The notes under the pieces are model-generated. The model did not search any database, was not told the origin of the DNA, and was given only the letters and a program-made list of their open reading frames with translations. DNA of 64,000 nt from Rhodanobacter sp. Soil772 (GTDB lineage Bacteria; Pseudomonadota; Gammaproteobacteria; Xanthomonadales; Rhodanobacteraceae). Within the stretch, counting starts at the first letter, position 1. Each line of letters opens with the position of its first letter. The stretch lies in contig NZ_LMSK01000002.1 of assembly GCF_001428385.1 (NCBI RefSeq), positions 340,704 to 404,703 of the forward strand, read 5' to 3'. Below, one piece after another: positions 35,175 to 43,860 of the stretch. The translations under genes were made by a program, and so were the position numbers.

Positions 35175-35198
35175 TGTAGGAGCGCATCCGATGCGCGA
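35175..35198 (+). repeat. REP-like palindrome between trpD and trpC
   Basis: TGTAGGAGCGCATCCGATGCGCGA: GCGCAT (35182-35187) pairs with ATGCGC (35191-35196) across CCG. The GTAGGAGC head is shared with the palindrome at 8611-8642. Such REPs are common in this order and may affect trpC expression. Confidence 0.75.
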
Positions 35199-35246
35199 CA
35201 AGGCACCGGTACACCGGCTGCAGCAGCTTCGCGCACCATGTACGCC

Positions 35247-36305
35247 CTACTGCGAATTGGCAAGCCGTCGCGTGGCCGCCACGAAGACCTGCATTTTCGC
35301 ATGCGCGGCGCCGCTGGCAATCGCGGCACGGGCCAGCTCGATGCCGGCGCCGATCGATCCGGCCAGATCGGCCGTATACAGCGCCGCACCGGCGTTCAGG
35401 CAGACGATGTCGTGCGCCACGCCGGGGCGCCCCTGCAGCACCTCCAGCAGCATCGTCTTCGACTCGTCCGCATTTTCCACGCGCAGGTTGCGACTGGACG
35501 CCATCGCCAGGCCGAAATCCTCCGGCTCCACCTCGTACTCGCGCACCACGCCATCGCGCAGTTCACCGACCAGGGTCGCCGCGCCCAGCGAAATCTCGTC
35601 CAGCCCGTCGCGGCCCCACACCACCAGCGCATGTCGCGCGCCGAGCTGCTGCAACGCGCGCACCTGGATGCCGACCAGATCGGGATGGAACACGCCCATC
35701 AGGATGTTCGGCGCACCGGCCGGGTTGGTCAGCGGGCCGAGGATGTTGAACAGCGTGCGCACGCCCATTTCCTTGCGCACCGGCGCCACCACCTTCATCG
35801 CCGGATGGTGATTCGGCGCGAACATGAAGCCGATGTCGGTCTCGGCCATGCACGCGGCCACCTGCGCCGGCGACAGCTCGATCGCCGCGCCCAGCGCCTC
35901 CAGCACATCGGCGCTGCCGGACTTCGACGACACGCTGCGCCCGCCGTGCTTGGCGATGCACGCGCCAGCCGCCGCCGCCACGAACATCGCCGTGGTGGAG
36001 ATGTTGAAGCTGGACGAACCATCGCCGCCGGTGCCCACGATGTCGACGAAGTGGTTGTGCGGCGGCGCGTCCACCTTCGCCGACAGCTCGCGCATCACCC
36101 GCGCCGCGCCGGTGATCTCGCCCACGGTTTCCTTCTTCACGCGCAGGCCGGTGACGATCGCCGCGGTCATCAGCGGGCTCACCTCGCCGTTCATGATCTG
36201 GCGCATCAGCGCGATCATCTCGTCGTGGAAGATCTCGCGATGCTCGATCGTGCGCTGCAGGGCTTCCTGTGGCGTGATGGTGATCGCGCGTGCGTGGCCG
36301 TTCAT
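35247..36305 (-). CDS. trpD: Anthranilate phosphoribosyltransferase
   Basis: Transfers phosphoribose from PRPP to anthranilate. The 352 residues include the PRPP-binding [67 protein letters not shown] and the DEISLG loop. The ATG overlaps the trpG stop (ATGA). It is separate from TrpG, unlike the fused enterobacterial TrpGD. Confidence 0.97.
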   Translation of the reverse strand: MNGHARAITITPQEALQRTIEHREIFHDEMIALMRQIMNGEVSPLMTAAIVTGLRVKKETVGEITGAARVMRELSAKVDAPPHNHFVDIVGTGGDGSSSFNISTTAMFVAAAAGACIAKHGGRSVSSKSGSADVLEALGAAIELSPAQVAACMAETDIGFMFAPNHHPAMKVVAPVRKEMGVRTLFNILGPLTNPAGAPNILMGVFHPDLVGIQVRALQQLGARHALVVWGRDGLDEISLGAATLVGELRDGVVREYEVEPEDFGLAMASSRNLRVENADESKTMLLEVLQGRPGVAHDIVCLNAGAALYTADLAGSIGAGIELARAAIASGAAHAKMQVFVAATRRLANSQ

Positions 36306-36898
36306 GCCGCCGCCTTCAGCGGCTGTCCGAGGAAATTGCGCAACAGGTCGTGGCCGTGCTGGGTCAGGATCGATTCGGGATGGAACTGCACGCCCTCGAC
36401 CGCCAGCGTCTTGTGGCGCAGGCCCATGATCTCGTCGATCGAGCCGTCCGGGTTTTCCGTCCACGCGGTGACTTCCAGGCAATCGGGCAGCGACGACTGC
36501 TCCACCACCAGCGAGTGGTAGCGCGTGGCCTCGAACGGATTCGGCAAGCCGGCAAACACGCCCTGCCCGCGATGGATCACCGGTGAGGTCTTGCCGTGCA
36601 TGATCTGCCGGGCACGGATCACTTTGCCGCCGAACACCTGGCCGATCGCCTGGTGGCCCAGACATACGCCGAACACCGGGATCTCGCCGGCCAGCTCGCG
36701 CAGCACGTCCAGCGATACGCCCGAATCATCCGGCGTGCCCGGCCCCGGCGAAATCATGATGTGCGAGGGCTTGAGCGCGCGGATGCCGGCCACATCCAGC
36801 GCATCGTTGCGCACCACCTTGACCGCCTGCCCCAACTCGCCCAGATACTGCACGAGGTTGTAGGTGAAGCTGTCGTAGTTGTCGATCATCAGGAGCAT
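36302..36898 (-). CDS. trpG: Anthranilate synthase glutamine amidotransferase subunit
   Basis: Supplies ammonia from glutamine to anthranilate synthase TrpE and may also serve PabB. The 198-residue class I amidotransferase starts [20 protein letters not shown]. The catalytic Cys is in [12 protein letters not shown], with PGTPDDSG and the His/Glu pair in [12 protein letters not shown]. TrpE is not in the window. First gene of trpGDC. Confidence 0.96.
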   Translation of the reverse strand: MLLMIDNYDSFTYNLVQYLGELGQAVKVVRNDALDVAGIRALKPSHIMISPGPGTPDDSGVSLDVLRELAGEIPVFGVCLGHQAIGQVFGGKVIRARQIMHGKTSPVIHRGQGVFAGLPNPFEATRYHSLVVEQSSLPDCLEVTAWTENPDGSIDEIMGLRHKTLAVEGVQFHPESILTQHGHDLLRNFLGQPLKAAA

Positions 36899-36934
36899 GG
36901 CGCGCCTTGCGGGACATGGCGGCGCAGCGCGCCG

Positions 36935-36956
36935 GGCACGGCATTATAGCCGTGCC
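36935..36956 (-). promoter_or_regulatory. Promoter -10 inside a palindrome upstream of trpGDC
   Basis: GGCACGGC (36935-36942) and GCCGTGCC (36949-36956) flank ATTATA, which reads TATAAT, a perfect -10, on the minus strand. It lies 45 bases upstream of the trpG ATG. No good -35 is seen, so an activator or a repressor binding the palindrome is possible. Confidence 0.5.
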
Positions 36957-37005
36957 GTCCATCTCGGTTCCGCTGCCCGCGCCAGTCGCGACTGGCGGTC
37001 CGCGC

Positions 37006-38241
37006 TCAGGCGGTATCGCGCCGCGACTGCCGCGCCACCACGCTGGTGGCGGTGAGGTCGCCGGTGACGTTACCCAGCGTGGCCAGCGCGTCGGGAATGG
37101 TGTCGACCGCCAGCATCAGGCCCAGCGGGCTGAGCGGCAGGCCCATCGCCTGCGCCACCGGCAGGTTGGTGGCGATGAAGGTGACCTGGCCCGGCAGGCC
37201 GACCGAGCCCAGGCTGATCACCACCGCGAGCAGCGCGCCGGCGAGCAGCTGCGCGGTGCCGAGATCGATGCCGTAGGCCCAAGCGATGAACACCGCCGAG
37301 GTCACGTATTGCACCGGGCTGGTCAGGCGGAACAGGCTCACCGCCATCGGCAGCACCAGCGCCGCGACCTGTTTGGGATAACCGAGCCGACGGTCGGCGC
37401 TCTCCAGCATCGCCGGCAGCGAGGCCAGCGACGACTGCGTGCTGATCGCCACCACCTGCGCCGGCACTAGCGCCAGCGCGAAACGGCGCAGCCGCTCGCC
37501 GCCGAAGATCACCGCCAGCGGCAGCATCATCACGGTGACCGCCAGGTACAGCAGGCACTCGACCAGCACGTACACGCCGAGCGCGCTGAGCATGCCCAGG
37601 CCCGAGCGCGCGCACACGGAAAGGATCAGCGCGAACACGCCCAGCGGCGCAATCCACAATACCCAGCGCACGATCACGATCATCGCGTCGGCGATCGCCT
37701 GGAAGAATTCCATCAGCAGCGCGCGCCGCGCCGGCGCGATCCGGGTCAGCGCGAAACCGAGGAACAGTGCGAACACCACCAGCGGCAGCATCGCGCTCTG
37801 CGCCGCGGCCATGATCGCGTTATTCGGCACGATCGCCACCAGCGTGTCGATCCAGTTCGGCGCCGCCTGCGCGGCTGCGGGCACGCTGGCGTGATCGAGC
37901 GCGGCGACCAGCGCCGGATTGTGCGGGAACAGCGAGAACACCAGCGGTGCGGCCAGCGCCGCGAACAGCGCGCCGCCGGTCAGCACCACGATGAACACCA
38001 CGATCGCGCGTCGCGCGATGCGGCCCGAGGCGGCCGCGTCGGTGGCGGTGTTCACGCCCACCACCACCAGCGCCAGCACCAGCGGCACCACGGTCATCTG
38101 CAGCGCGTTGAGCCACAGCTTGCCGACCGGCTGCGCCACGTTCGCCACCTGCAACGCCACGGTTTCGTTCCAGCCGGCCAGCAGCAGGCCGATCAGCGCG
38201 CCGGCGGCCAGCCCGGTCAGGACCCGGGTGGTCGCACTCAC
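37006..38241 (-). CDS. Dicarboxylate/amino acid:cation symporter (DAACS family)
   Basis: A 411-residue inner-membrane symporter of the GltP/DctA family, importing glutamate, aspartate or C4-dicarboxylates with H+ or Na+. The start is GTG 38241 (VSATTRVLTGLAAG) overlapping the upstream stop as GTGA. Family text includes LQMTVVPLVLALVVVGV, the hairpin ISTQSSLASLPAML (Ser-rich HP1), and GLPGQVTFIATNLPVAQAMG (HP2-like) with VDTIPDALATLGNVTGDL. It ends the minus-strand arm of the murein-peptide cluster and could take up released glutamate; that role is inferred. Confidence 0.88.
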   Translation of the reverse strand: MSATTRVLTGLAAGALIGLLLAGWNETVALQVANVAQPVGKLWLNALQMTVVPLVLALVVVGVNTATDAAASGRIARRAIVVFIVVLTGGALFAALAAPLVFSLFPHNPALVAALDHASVPAAAQAAPNWIDTLVAIVPNNAIMAAAQSAMLPLVVFALFLGFALTRIAPARRALLMEFFQAIADAMIVIVRWVLWIAPLGVFALILSVCARSGLGMLSALGVYVLVECLLYLAVTVMMLPLAVIFGGERLRRFALALVPAQVVAISTQSSLASLPAMLESADRRLGYPKQVAALVLPMAVSLFRLTSPVQYVTSAVFIAWAYGIDLGTAQLLAGALLAVVISLGSVGLPGQVTFIATNLPVAQAMGLPLSPLGLMLAVDTIPDALATLGNVTGDLTATSVVARQSRRDTA

Positions 38242-39017
38242 CGCGCGGCATCCGTGGCGGCCAGCACCGGCAGTTGCCAGTCGGCACGCAGCCGCTCGTA
38301 CTCGGCCTGCGGCAGCAGCACGAAGACCGGGTGCTGCTGCGGCTTCAGCCAGGCCAGCAGCGATTGCATCACCGCCGGCGTCATCGCGGTGCAACCGGCG
38401 GTGGCGTCGCTGGGCGACTTCCACAGATGCGCGAAAATGCAGCTGCCGCCCTGTGGCGCCGCCTGCGCGTTGTGCTCGATCACGAAGCCGAGCCGGTAGC
38501 GCTGGTCGCCGTTCGCATGCAGGTCGCGCCGCATCGGCTCGGTGGAACCCTTCACCGCATCGGCGCCGACCACGTTGGCGTCGACGATGCGGTTGTACTG
38601 CGCCGTGCCGCTGACATCCATGCAGTAATCGGTGGCGGTGAGCGCGCGGTACGGCAGCGCGGTGGCCGCGTGGGCGGCGTAGCCGAACGCCTCGCCGATG
38701 CGGAATACGCCGGCCGGGCTGCGGTTGTCGCCCTCGCGCTTGAGCGGCCCGTCATGCTGCGGCGCGTTCAGGCCCAGCCCCCAACCGGCGCCGTTCTTGC
38801 CGATGGTCACCGGCGTGGCGGCGCGCACTTCATGCCAACCGTCGCCGTCGCGCGCGAACGTGCGCAGGGTGCCATGGTTCGCGTTCCAGCCGGCGGTGGT
38901 GACCAGCACCAGCTGGCGGGCGTCGTGCCAGGGCGTGGTCGCGGCGCCGGCATGCGCGGCTCCGGCAAGCGTGATGGCAAACGTCAGCAGGGCAAGGGTG
39001 CGGCGGCGAACAGTCAT
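38238..39017 (-). CDS. Exported YkuD (L,D-transpeptidase-like) domain protein
   Basis: A 259-residue protein with a Sec signal (MTVRRRTLALLTFAITLAGA, cleavage near AHA). The YkuD-type catalytic segment GGSCIFAHLWKSPSDATAGC ends in C209, the nucleophile. This branch is usually annotated as an L,D-transpeptidase or L,D-carboxypeptidase acting on murein stem peptides. Activity is not proven; the long WGLGLNAPQHDGPLKREGDN section is typical of the branch. Its stop overlaps the symporter start. Confidence 0.8.
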   Translation of the reverse strand: MTVRRRTLALLTFAITLAGAAHAGAATTPWHDARQLVLVTTAGWNANHGTLRTFARDGDGWHEVRAATPVTIGKNGAGWGLGLNAPQHDGPLKREGDNRSPAGVFRIGEAFGYAAHAATALPYRALTATDYCMDVSGTAQYNRIVDANVVGADAVKGSTEPMRRDLHANGDQRYRLGFVIEHNAQAAPQGGSCIFAHLWKSPSDATAGCTAMTPAVMQSLLAWLKPQQHPVFVLLPQAEYERLRADWQLPVLAATDAAR

Positions 39018-39087
39018 CGGCTTTCCATCCAGTAGTTGAGCATCACGCAACAAGTGTGGGAGTCGGCCAGGGGTGTTGCTCTTGCCT

Positions 39088-39103
39088 CGATTCCCGATTC
39101 CCG
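39088..39103. repeat. Heptamer repeat at the regulator 3' end
   Basis: CGATTCCCGATTCCCG, two units of the AATCCCG-type heptamer, immediately before the regulator stop codon at 39107-39109. Confidence 0.6.
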
Positions 39104-39106
39104 TGG

Positions 39107-39964
39107 TTACGGCTCCAGCATCAGCTGGATGCGGTCGAGGTTGGCCAGCAGTTGCGCGTGGCGATCGTCGTGGCCTTCGCACAACTGCACGAACACGCCG
39201 TCGAGCAGGTGCTGCAGCGCCGACTGGTACAGCAGCGGCTGGATGTACGGCAATTCGTCGTGCGCCGACACCACCAGGGAGAGATCGGCCAGCGTGCGCA
39301 GCGGGTTCGCGGTGTGCCGCGTCACCGTGATCACCTGGCCGCGACGCTCGCGGAAGTAGCGGGCAATCTTGCACAGCGCCGGATGGTTGCCGTGCTCGGA
39401 GAACACCAGCAGCACGTCGCCGGCGCTGGCTGCGGAGACGTTCGCGGTCATCCGCGCGGTGTCGAAATTGTGCACGGTGAGGATGCCCAGCAGCGACAGC
39501 TTCAGCGCGAAGCCGCGCGCGTGGATGTCGTCCTCGCCCAGCCCGATGATGAACACCTTGCCGGCACGGCCGGCCTGCTCGATCGCGTCGGCCACGGCCT
39601 GCAGGGTTTCCGGCAGATTGATCAGCCGGGTCGCCTCCTCGGCCTCGGACTTGCGCCGCCACAGGTTGCCGGCGGACGAGCCGCCACCTTCGCCGCCGCT
39701 CGCCGCCGCGACCTGCGGCGTGTCGCCGTTGTCGGCGCGCGCGATCGCCTCGCCGACCGAATACTTCAGGTCCGGATAGCCCTTGAAGCCCAGCTTCTGG
39801 GTGAACTTGACCACGCTGGACTGGCTGATCCCCAGCGCATTGGCCAGTTGCTGCGAAGAGTAGTCGCGCAGCAGCTGCGCGTTCTCCAGGATGAAGTCGG
39901 CGATGCGCCGCTCCACTGCCGACATCTGGTCGCGTTCCGAACGGATTTTGACCAGCGGCGACAT
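39107..39964 (-). CDS. MurR/RpiR family transcriptional regulator
   Basis: A 285-residue regulator with an N-terminal RpiR-type HTH (ADFILENAQLLRDYSSQQLA, then LGISQSSVVKFTQKLGFKGY) and a C-terminal SIS sugar-phosphate-binding domain (about 125-255: FIIGLGEDDIHARGFALKL). In E. coli, MurR of this family senses MurNAc-6-phosphate. The gene is coupled to the dipeptide epimerase (ATGA) inside a murein-peptide cluster, so I infer that it controls this locus and senses a murein breakdown product. A Gly/Ser-rich linker joins the domains. Confidence 0.88.
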   Translation of the reverse strand: MSPLVKIRSERDQMSAVERRIADFILENAQLLRDYSSQQLANALGISQSSVVKFTQKLGFKGYPDLKYSVGEAIARADNGDTPQVAAASGGEGGGSSAGNLWRRKSEAEEATRLINLPETLQAVADAIEQAGRAGKVFIIGLGEDDIHARGFALKLSLLGILTVHNFDTARMTANVSAASAGDVLLVFSEHGNHPALCKIARYFRERRGQVITVTRHTANPLRTLADLSLVVSAHDELPYIQPLLYQSALQHLLDGVFVQLCEGHDDRHAQLLANLDRIQLMLEP

Positions 39965-41061
39965 CAGGCTTCGATCCTCTCCAATCCGCGGATCTCGCGG
40001 ATGCCCAGGCCTGGTGCATCCGTCACCGAGATTTCCGACTCGTTGAAGATTACCCCACCGTCGACCGGATTGAACTGGCACAGCGACGGGCCGTCCAGGT
40101 CGATCTTGGTGATCACGTTGGACTTCGCCACCGCCACGTGCACCGCGGCGGCCACGCTGATGCTGGTTTCCAGCATGCAGCCGATCATGCACTCGATGCC
40201 GTGCATGCCGGCGATGTCGGCGATGCGGATCGCGTTGGAGATGCCGCCGGTCTTCATCAGCTTGATGTTGATGATGTCGGCCGCGCGCAGGCGGATCAGC
40301 TCGATCACCTCCATCGGGCCGAACACGCTCTCGTCGGCCATCACCGGGGTGTGCACGCGCTCGGTGACGTAGCGCATGCCGGCCAGGTCACGCGCCTTCA
40401 CCGGCTGCTCGATCAGCTCCAGCTTGATGCCGGCGTCCTCCAGCGTCTGCAGCGCGTACACCGCCTGCTTGGCGGTCCAGCCCTGGTTCGCGTCCAGCCG
40501 CAGCAGCGCACGCCCTTCCACCGCCGCGTAGATCGCCTTGACCCGCTCGATGTCGACGCCGATGTCCTTGCCCACCTTGATCTTCAGCGATTCGAAGCCG
40601 CGTTCCACCGCGGAGACCGAGTCGGCCACCATCTTGTCGATGTAGTCGACGCTGATGGTGATGTCGGTGGTGATCACCGGGTCGCCGCCGCCGAGCAGCT
40701 TGTACAGCGGCGCGCTGTAGAGCTGGCCCCACAAGTCGTATACCGCGATCTCCACCGCCGCCTTGGCGCTGGTGTTCTTCTCCATCGAAGACTGGATCAG
40801 CTGAGTGAGGTGGTTGAGGTCGGCGATGTCCTGGCCGATCAGCCGCGGCGAGATGTAGTGGCGGATCGCGTCGATGATCGAGCCGTGGGTGTCGCCGGTG
40901 ATCACCGCGGTGGCCGGCGCCTCGCCGTAACCGACCTGGCCCGAGTCGGTGTGCACCATCACCACGATGTCCTCGACCAGGTTGACCGTGCGCAGCGCCG
41001 TCTTGAACGGGGTCTTCAGCGGCACCCGCAGCATGCCGAACTGGATGTCGGTGATTTTCAT
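39964..41061 (-). CDS. Dipeptide epimerase (L-Ala-D/L-Glu type)
   Basis: An enolase-superfamily enzyme of 365 residues. It has the catalytic lysines K160 and K162 (LKIKVGK) and K267 (INIKLMKTGG), metal ligands D190, E218 and D243, and the DxD pair D321/D323 (KIDLDGP) that marks dipeptide epimerases, whose Asp residues bind the substrate N-terminus. It should convert L-Ala-D-Glu from murein to L-Ala-L-Glu in the cytoplasm. The start is ATG 41061 (MKITDIQFGM). NlpC/P60 and permease neighbours support the murein-peptide role. Confidence 0.92.
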   Translation of the reverse strand: MKITDIQFGMLRVPLKTPFKTALRTVNLVEDIVVMVHTDSGQVGYGEAPATAVITGDTHGSIIDAIRHYISPRLIGQDIADLNHLTQLIQSSMEKNTSAKAAVEIAVYDLWGQLYSAPLYKLLGGGDPVITTDITISVDYIDKMVADSVSAVERGFESLKIKVGKDIGVDIERVKAIYAAVEGRALLRLDANQGWTAKQAVYALQTLEDAGIKLELIEQPVKARDLAGMRYVTERVHTPVMADESVFGPMEVIELIRLRAADIINIKLMKTGGISNAIRIADIAGMHGIECMIGCMLETSISVAAAVHVAVAKSNVITKIDLDGPSLCQFNPVDGGVIFNESEISVTDAPGLGIREIRGLERIEA

Positions 41062-41112
41062 GGGCAAGCCTTCATGGAATCTGTGTCCTTTTTCTTTTTG
41101 GTGCAGGCGCGC

Positions 41113-42516
41113 TCAGTGGCGGATGCGCACGATGCTGGTCATGCGGTCGACAAAGGTCTGCTTGTCGTTGAACAGCAGCGGCAGCAGCGGGGTTACCGAC
41201 ACCGCGTTGAGCTTGATCCGCGCCTTGCTGCCGTCGGCCTTGCGGTAACTCATGCCGCCGACGTCGTGGATCACGTACGGCTGGCCGTGCAACTGGCCGA
41301 TCACCATCATCACGTGGCCGGGGATGTAGACCAGGTCGCCCACCTGCAATTCGTGCGCGGCCTTGAGGCGCTCCTCGCGGCTATCCTTCGCGGTGAACGC
41401 GCGGTGTTCCAGCGCCGGGCTGATCGCCTGCTTGCTGGTGTTGCGCGGCATCTGCACGCCCATGCTGCGGTACACGTCGGAAACGAAACCGCTGCAGTCG
41501 CGGCCGTCGTAGGCGTGGCCCCAGCCATAGCGCTCGCCGAGGAACTTGAACGCCTGGCCGATGAGGTTGGCGCGGGTCAGCGGCAGGTAGTCGGCGGCGG
41601 TGTCGGTGTTCTTCTGCAGCAGCGCCGGGGTGAACGCCAGCGAGCCGTCGGCCTGGCGCAGCGGCAGTTCGATCACGTGCGCGGCGTACGGCGTCTGGCC
41701 GTTGACCGGCTGATCCGGCGGCAGCTTCGTCAGCAGCGGCACGCGCGTGCCCATGTCCAGCTGCAATTGCGATACCGCCGGCTGCTCGCGGGTGAACACG
41801 GTGCGCTCGACGGCGCCGGTGATCACCCGGTACGGGGTCTTGTCGGCGTAGCCGAACACCTGCGCGGCGCTGCCTTCGGCCACGTTCTCTTTCTCGGTCC
41901 AGGCGGCGTAGCGCGGACTGACCACGAACAGCCACTGGCCGTCGGCACTGGCGTGCACGATCGCCACCGGCGTGCCGGGGAACTCGGCCGTTTCCTGGAA
42001 GCGGTCGATGTCGGTGTCGCCCTTTTCGCTGAACACGCGCAGCGTGGTGGGGAACGTGCGCAGCGCAGCGCGGCGCACCACCAGGCCGTAGCGTGTCTTC
42101 TGCTGCGCGGGAATCGCATCGAGCGCGAGGTTGCCGACCACGGCATCCAGCGTGGCGGCCGGCACCGGCTGGCCGTCGACGTCGAACAGCGGGCGATTCG
42201 GCCGCTCGGACAGCGCCTCGATCCAGCCGGCGACCTGCTCGCGGCTCAGGGCTTTCGGCAACGCGTGCAGGTCGTGCATCGACGGATCGACCTGCAGCAG
42301 CTTCGCGTTCTGCGCCTCGATCGCGGCGCGGTCGAGGATCACCCGATCGGGCTGCGCCTGCAGGCCGATCCAGAACGCGGGCGTGAGCTGCGCCTCGCCG
42401 ACGCCGAGCACGCCGGACGGCGGCACGGTCAACGCATCGTTCGCCTCGCGCGCCTGCAGCGGTGCGCCGGCGAAGGCGAGCGCAAGCACGGTGACAGCAA
42501 GCAGGGGAAGTCGCAT
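41113..42516 (-). CDS. Exported SH3/NlpC-P60 endopeptidase
   Basis: A 467-residue exported C40 peptidase (signal MRLPLLAVTVLALAFAGAPL, cleavage after QA). The middle has SH3b-like domains (about 145-290); the C-terminal NlpC/P60 domain has catalytic C341 (GRDCSGFVSDVYRSMG), H401 (GHVMMVIG) and the His of VIHDVGG. Relatives such as YkfC cut gamma-D-Glu-mDAP bonds when L-Ala is free, producing L-Ala-D-Glu, the substrate of the adjacent epimerase. Periplasmic location is inferred from the signal. Confidence 0.9.
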   Translation of the reverse strand: MRLPLLAVTVLALAFAGAPLQAREANDALTVPPSGVLGVGEAQLTPAFWIGLQAQPDRVILDRAAIEAQNAKLLQVDPSMHDLHALPKALSREQVAGWIEALSERPNRPLFDVDGQPVPAATLDAVVGNLALDAIPAQQKTRYGLVVRRAALRTFPTTLRVFSEKGDTDIDRFQETAEFPGTPVAIVHASADGQWLFVVSPRYAAWTEKENVAEGSAAQVFGYADKTPYRVITGAVERTVFTREQPAVSQLQLDMGTRVPLLTKLPPDQPVNGQTPYAAHVIELPLRQADGSLAFTPALLQKNTDTAADYLPLTRANLIGQAFKFLGERYGWGHAYDGRDCSGFVSDVYRSMGVQMPRNTSKQAISPALEHRAFTAKDSREERLKAAHELQVGDLVYIPGHVMMVIGQLHGQPYVIHDVGGMSYRKADGSKARIKLNAVSVTPLLPLLFNDKQTFVDRMTSIVRIRH

Positions 42517-42542
42517 CGTCTTGGTCCTTTCTTGAAACCGCA

Positions 42543-43694
42543 TCAGGTGGCCGCCAGCGTGGACAGGATCGTCGCCACCAGCAGGCCGAAGCCGGTGCCC
42601 AGGATGTAGCCGAGCAGCGCCAGCAGGATACCGACCGGCACCAGTGCAGCCGAATAGCTGGCCGCCAGGATCGGCGTGGCCGCCACGCCGCCAATATGCG
42701 CCAGCGAGGAGATCCCGCACAGGTACAGGTCGAAGCGGAAAAGTTTGGCGCAGCCGACCAGCAGCACCGCGTGGATCGCGATGATGGTGACGCCGCACAG
42801 CAGGTACAGCGGCGCCGCGGCGATGCCCTGGAAGTTGCTCTGCGAAGCCAGCACCGCCACCACGCTGATCAGCATCGCGCTGGAAATCGTGCTGGCGCCG
42901 GGGAACTCCGCCAGCGGCGTGTGCGCCACCACCAAGCCGAAGCCGGTGGCCAGCAGGATCGTCCAGGTGGTCGCGCTGATCATGCCGGAAACCGGCAGCC
43001 AGCCGGCCAGCCAACCCGACAGCGCCGCCACCGCCAGCGCCATGCCCAGCCACAGCAGCACGCTGTCGTAGGTGGTCGGCGCCTTGGCTTTCACCGGCGC
43101 CAGCGGGATGTCGCCGCTGGACTTCGCCCGGGTCCAGCGGTTGAACGCCGGCGCCAGCCGCGCCACCGAGAACAGCACCACCACCCACATCGAGTAACCC
43201 AGCGCATCGGTCAGCAACGACATCGCCAGGTACGTGTCGGACATGCCGATCGCCTGCTTCACCGCGATCATGTTCGCGGTGCCGCCGACCCAGCTGCCGG
43301 AGAGCGCGGCCAGCGGCTGCCAGTCGTTGCCGGGCAGCCAGTGGCGATAGACCAGGTAGGTGCCGATGAAGGCCACGAACAGGCTCAGCGAGGTGCAGGC
43401 GAATACGCCCAGCACGCGCGGGCCGAGCCGCCAGATCGCGCGCAGGTCGCAGTTGATCATCAGCAGGAACAGCAGGGCCGGCACCATGTGCGAGACCAGC
43501 ATCGACTGCGCCGCCCTGATTTCCGCGTTGACCTGCCACAGCCCGGAAACCGCCAGCGCGGTGACCAGCAGGTAGGTCAGCACGATCGGCGGCAGCACCG
43601 AAAACACCTTCCAGCCGAAGCGGCGTTCCACCGCCGGAAACAAACCGGCGACCAGCAACATCAGCGCCAGGTAGGGCCAGACCGTGTGGATCAC
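42543..43694 (-). CDS. DUF819 family membrane protein (putative permease)
   Basis: A 383-residue membrane protein with about ten or more helices, of the DUF819/YjcL family. Recognisable text: MVPALLFLLMINCDLRAIWR, ALSGSWVGGTANMIAVKQAI and SSLAHIGGVAATPILAASYS, two conserved Gly/Ala-rich loops. Function is not established for the family. As first gene of the arm with the endopeptidase and epimerase, it is a good candidate for the importer of L-Ala-D-Glu or related murein peptides; this is inference. Confidence 0.85.
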   Translation of the reverse strand: MIHTVWPYLALMLLVAGLFPAVERRFGWKVFSVLPPIVLTYLLVTALAVSGLWQVNAEIRAAQSMLVSHMVPALLFLLMINCDLRAIWRLGPRVLGVFACTSLSLFVAFIGTYLVYRHWLPGNDWQPLAALSGSWVGGTANMIAVKQAIGMSDTYLAMSLLTDALGYSMWVVVLFSVARLAPAFNRWTRAKSSGDIPLAPVKAKAPTTYDSVLLWLGMALAVAALSGWLAGWLPVSGMISATTWTILLATGFGLVVAHTPLAEFPGASTISSAMLISVVAVLASQSNFQGIAAAPLYLLCGVTIIAIHAVLLVGCAKLFRFDLYLCGISSLAHIGGVAATPILAASYSAALVPVGILLALLGYILGTGFGLLVATILSTLAAT

Positions 43695-43860
43695 ATGTAT
43701 CCCCTCGTGGATCGTTCGCGGGCATTCGCAGGCTGGCTGGTTTCCACCATCAAGGAATAGCTGATTCTTATCGACTTCGATTGAAGCATAAATTATTGAC
43801 CGGCATTTGCAAGCGTGTTACACAGCGGTTTCAGGGGAATCGTTGCGGGGACGTTTGTCG
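43695..43860. promoter_or_regulatory. Divergent regulatory region of the murein-peptide cluster
   Basis: This 166 bp gap drives both arms. Around 43761-43800 it is markedly AT-rich for this genome and holds TAAATTAT (43789-43796), a possible -10, and the small palindrome CTTC-GATT-GAAG (43775-43786), a candidate operator for the RpiR-type regulator. I could not confirm a second copy of this site. Confidence 0.4.
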
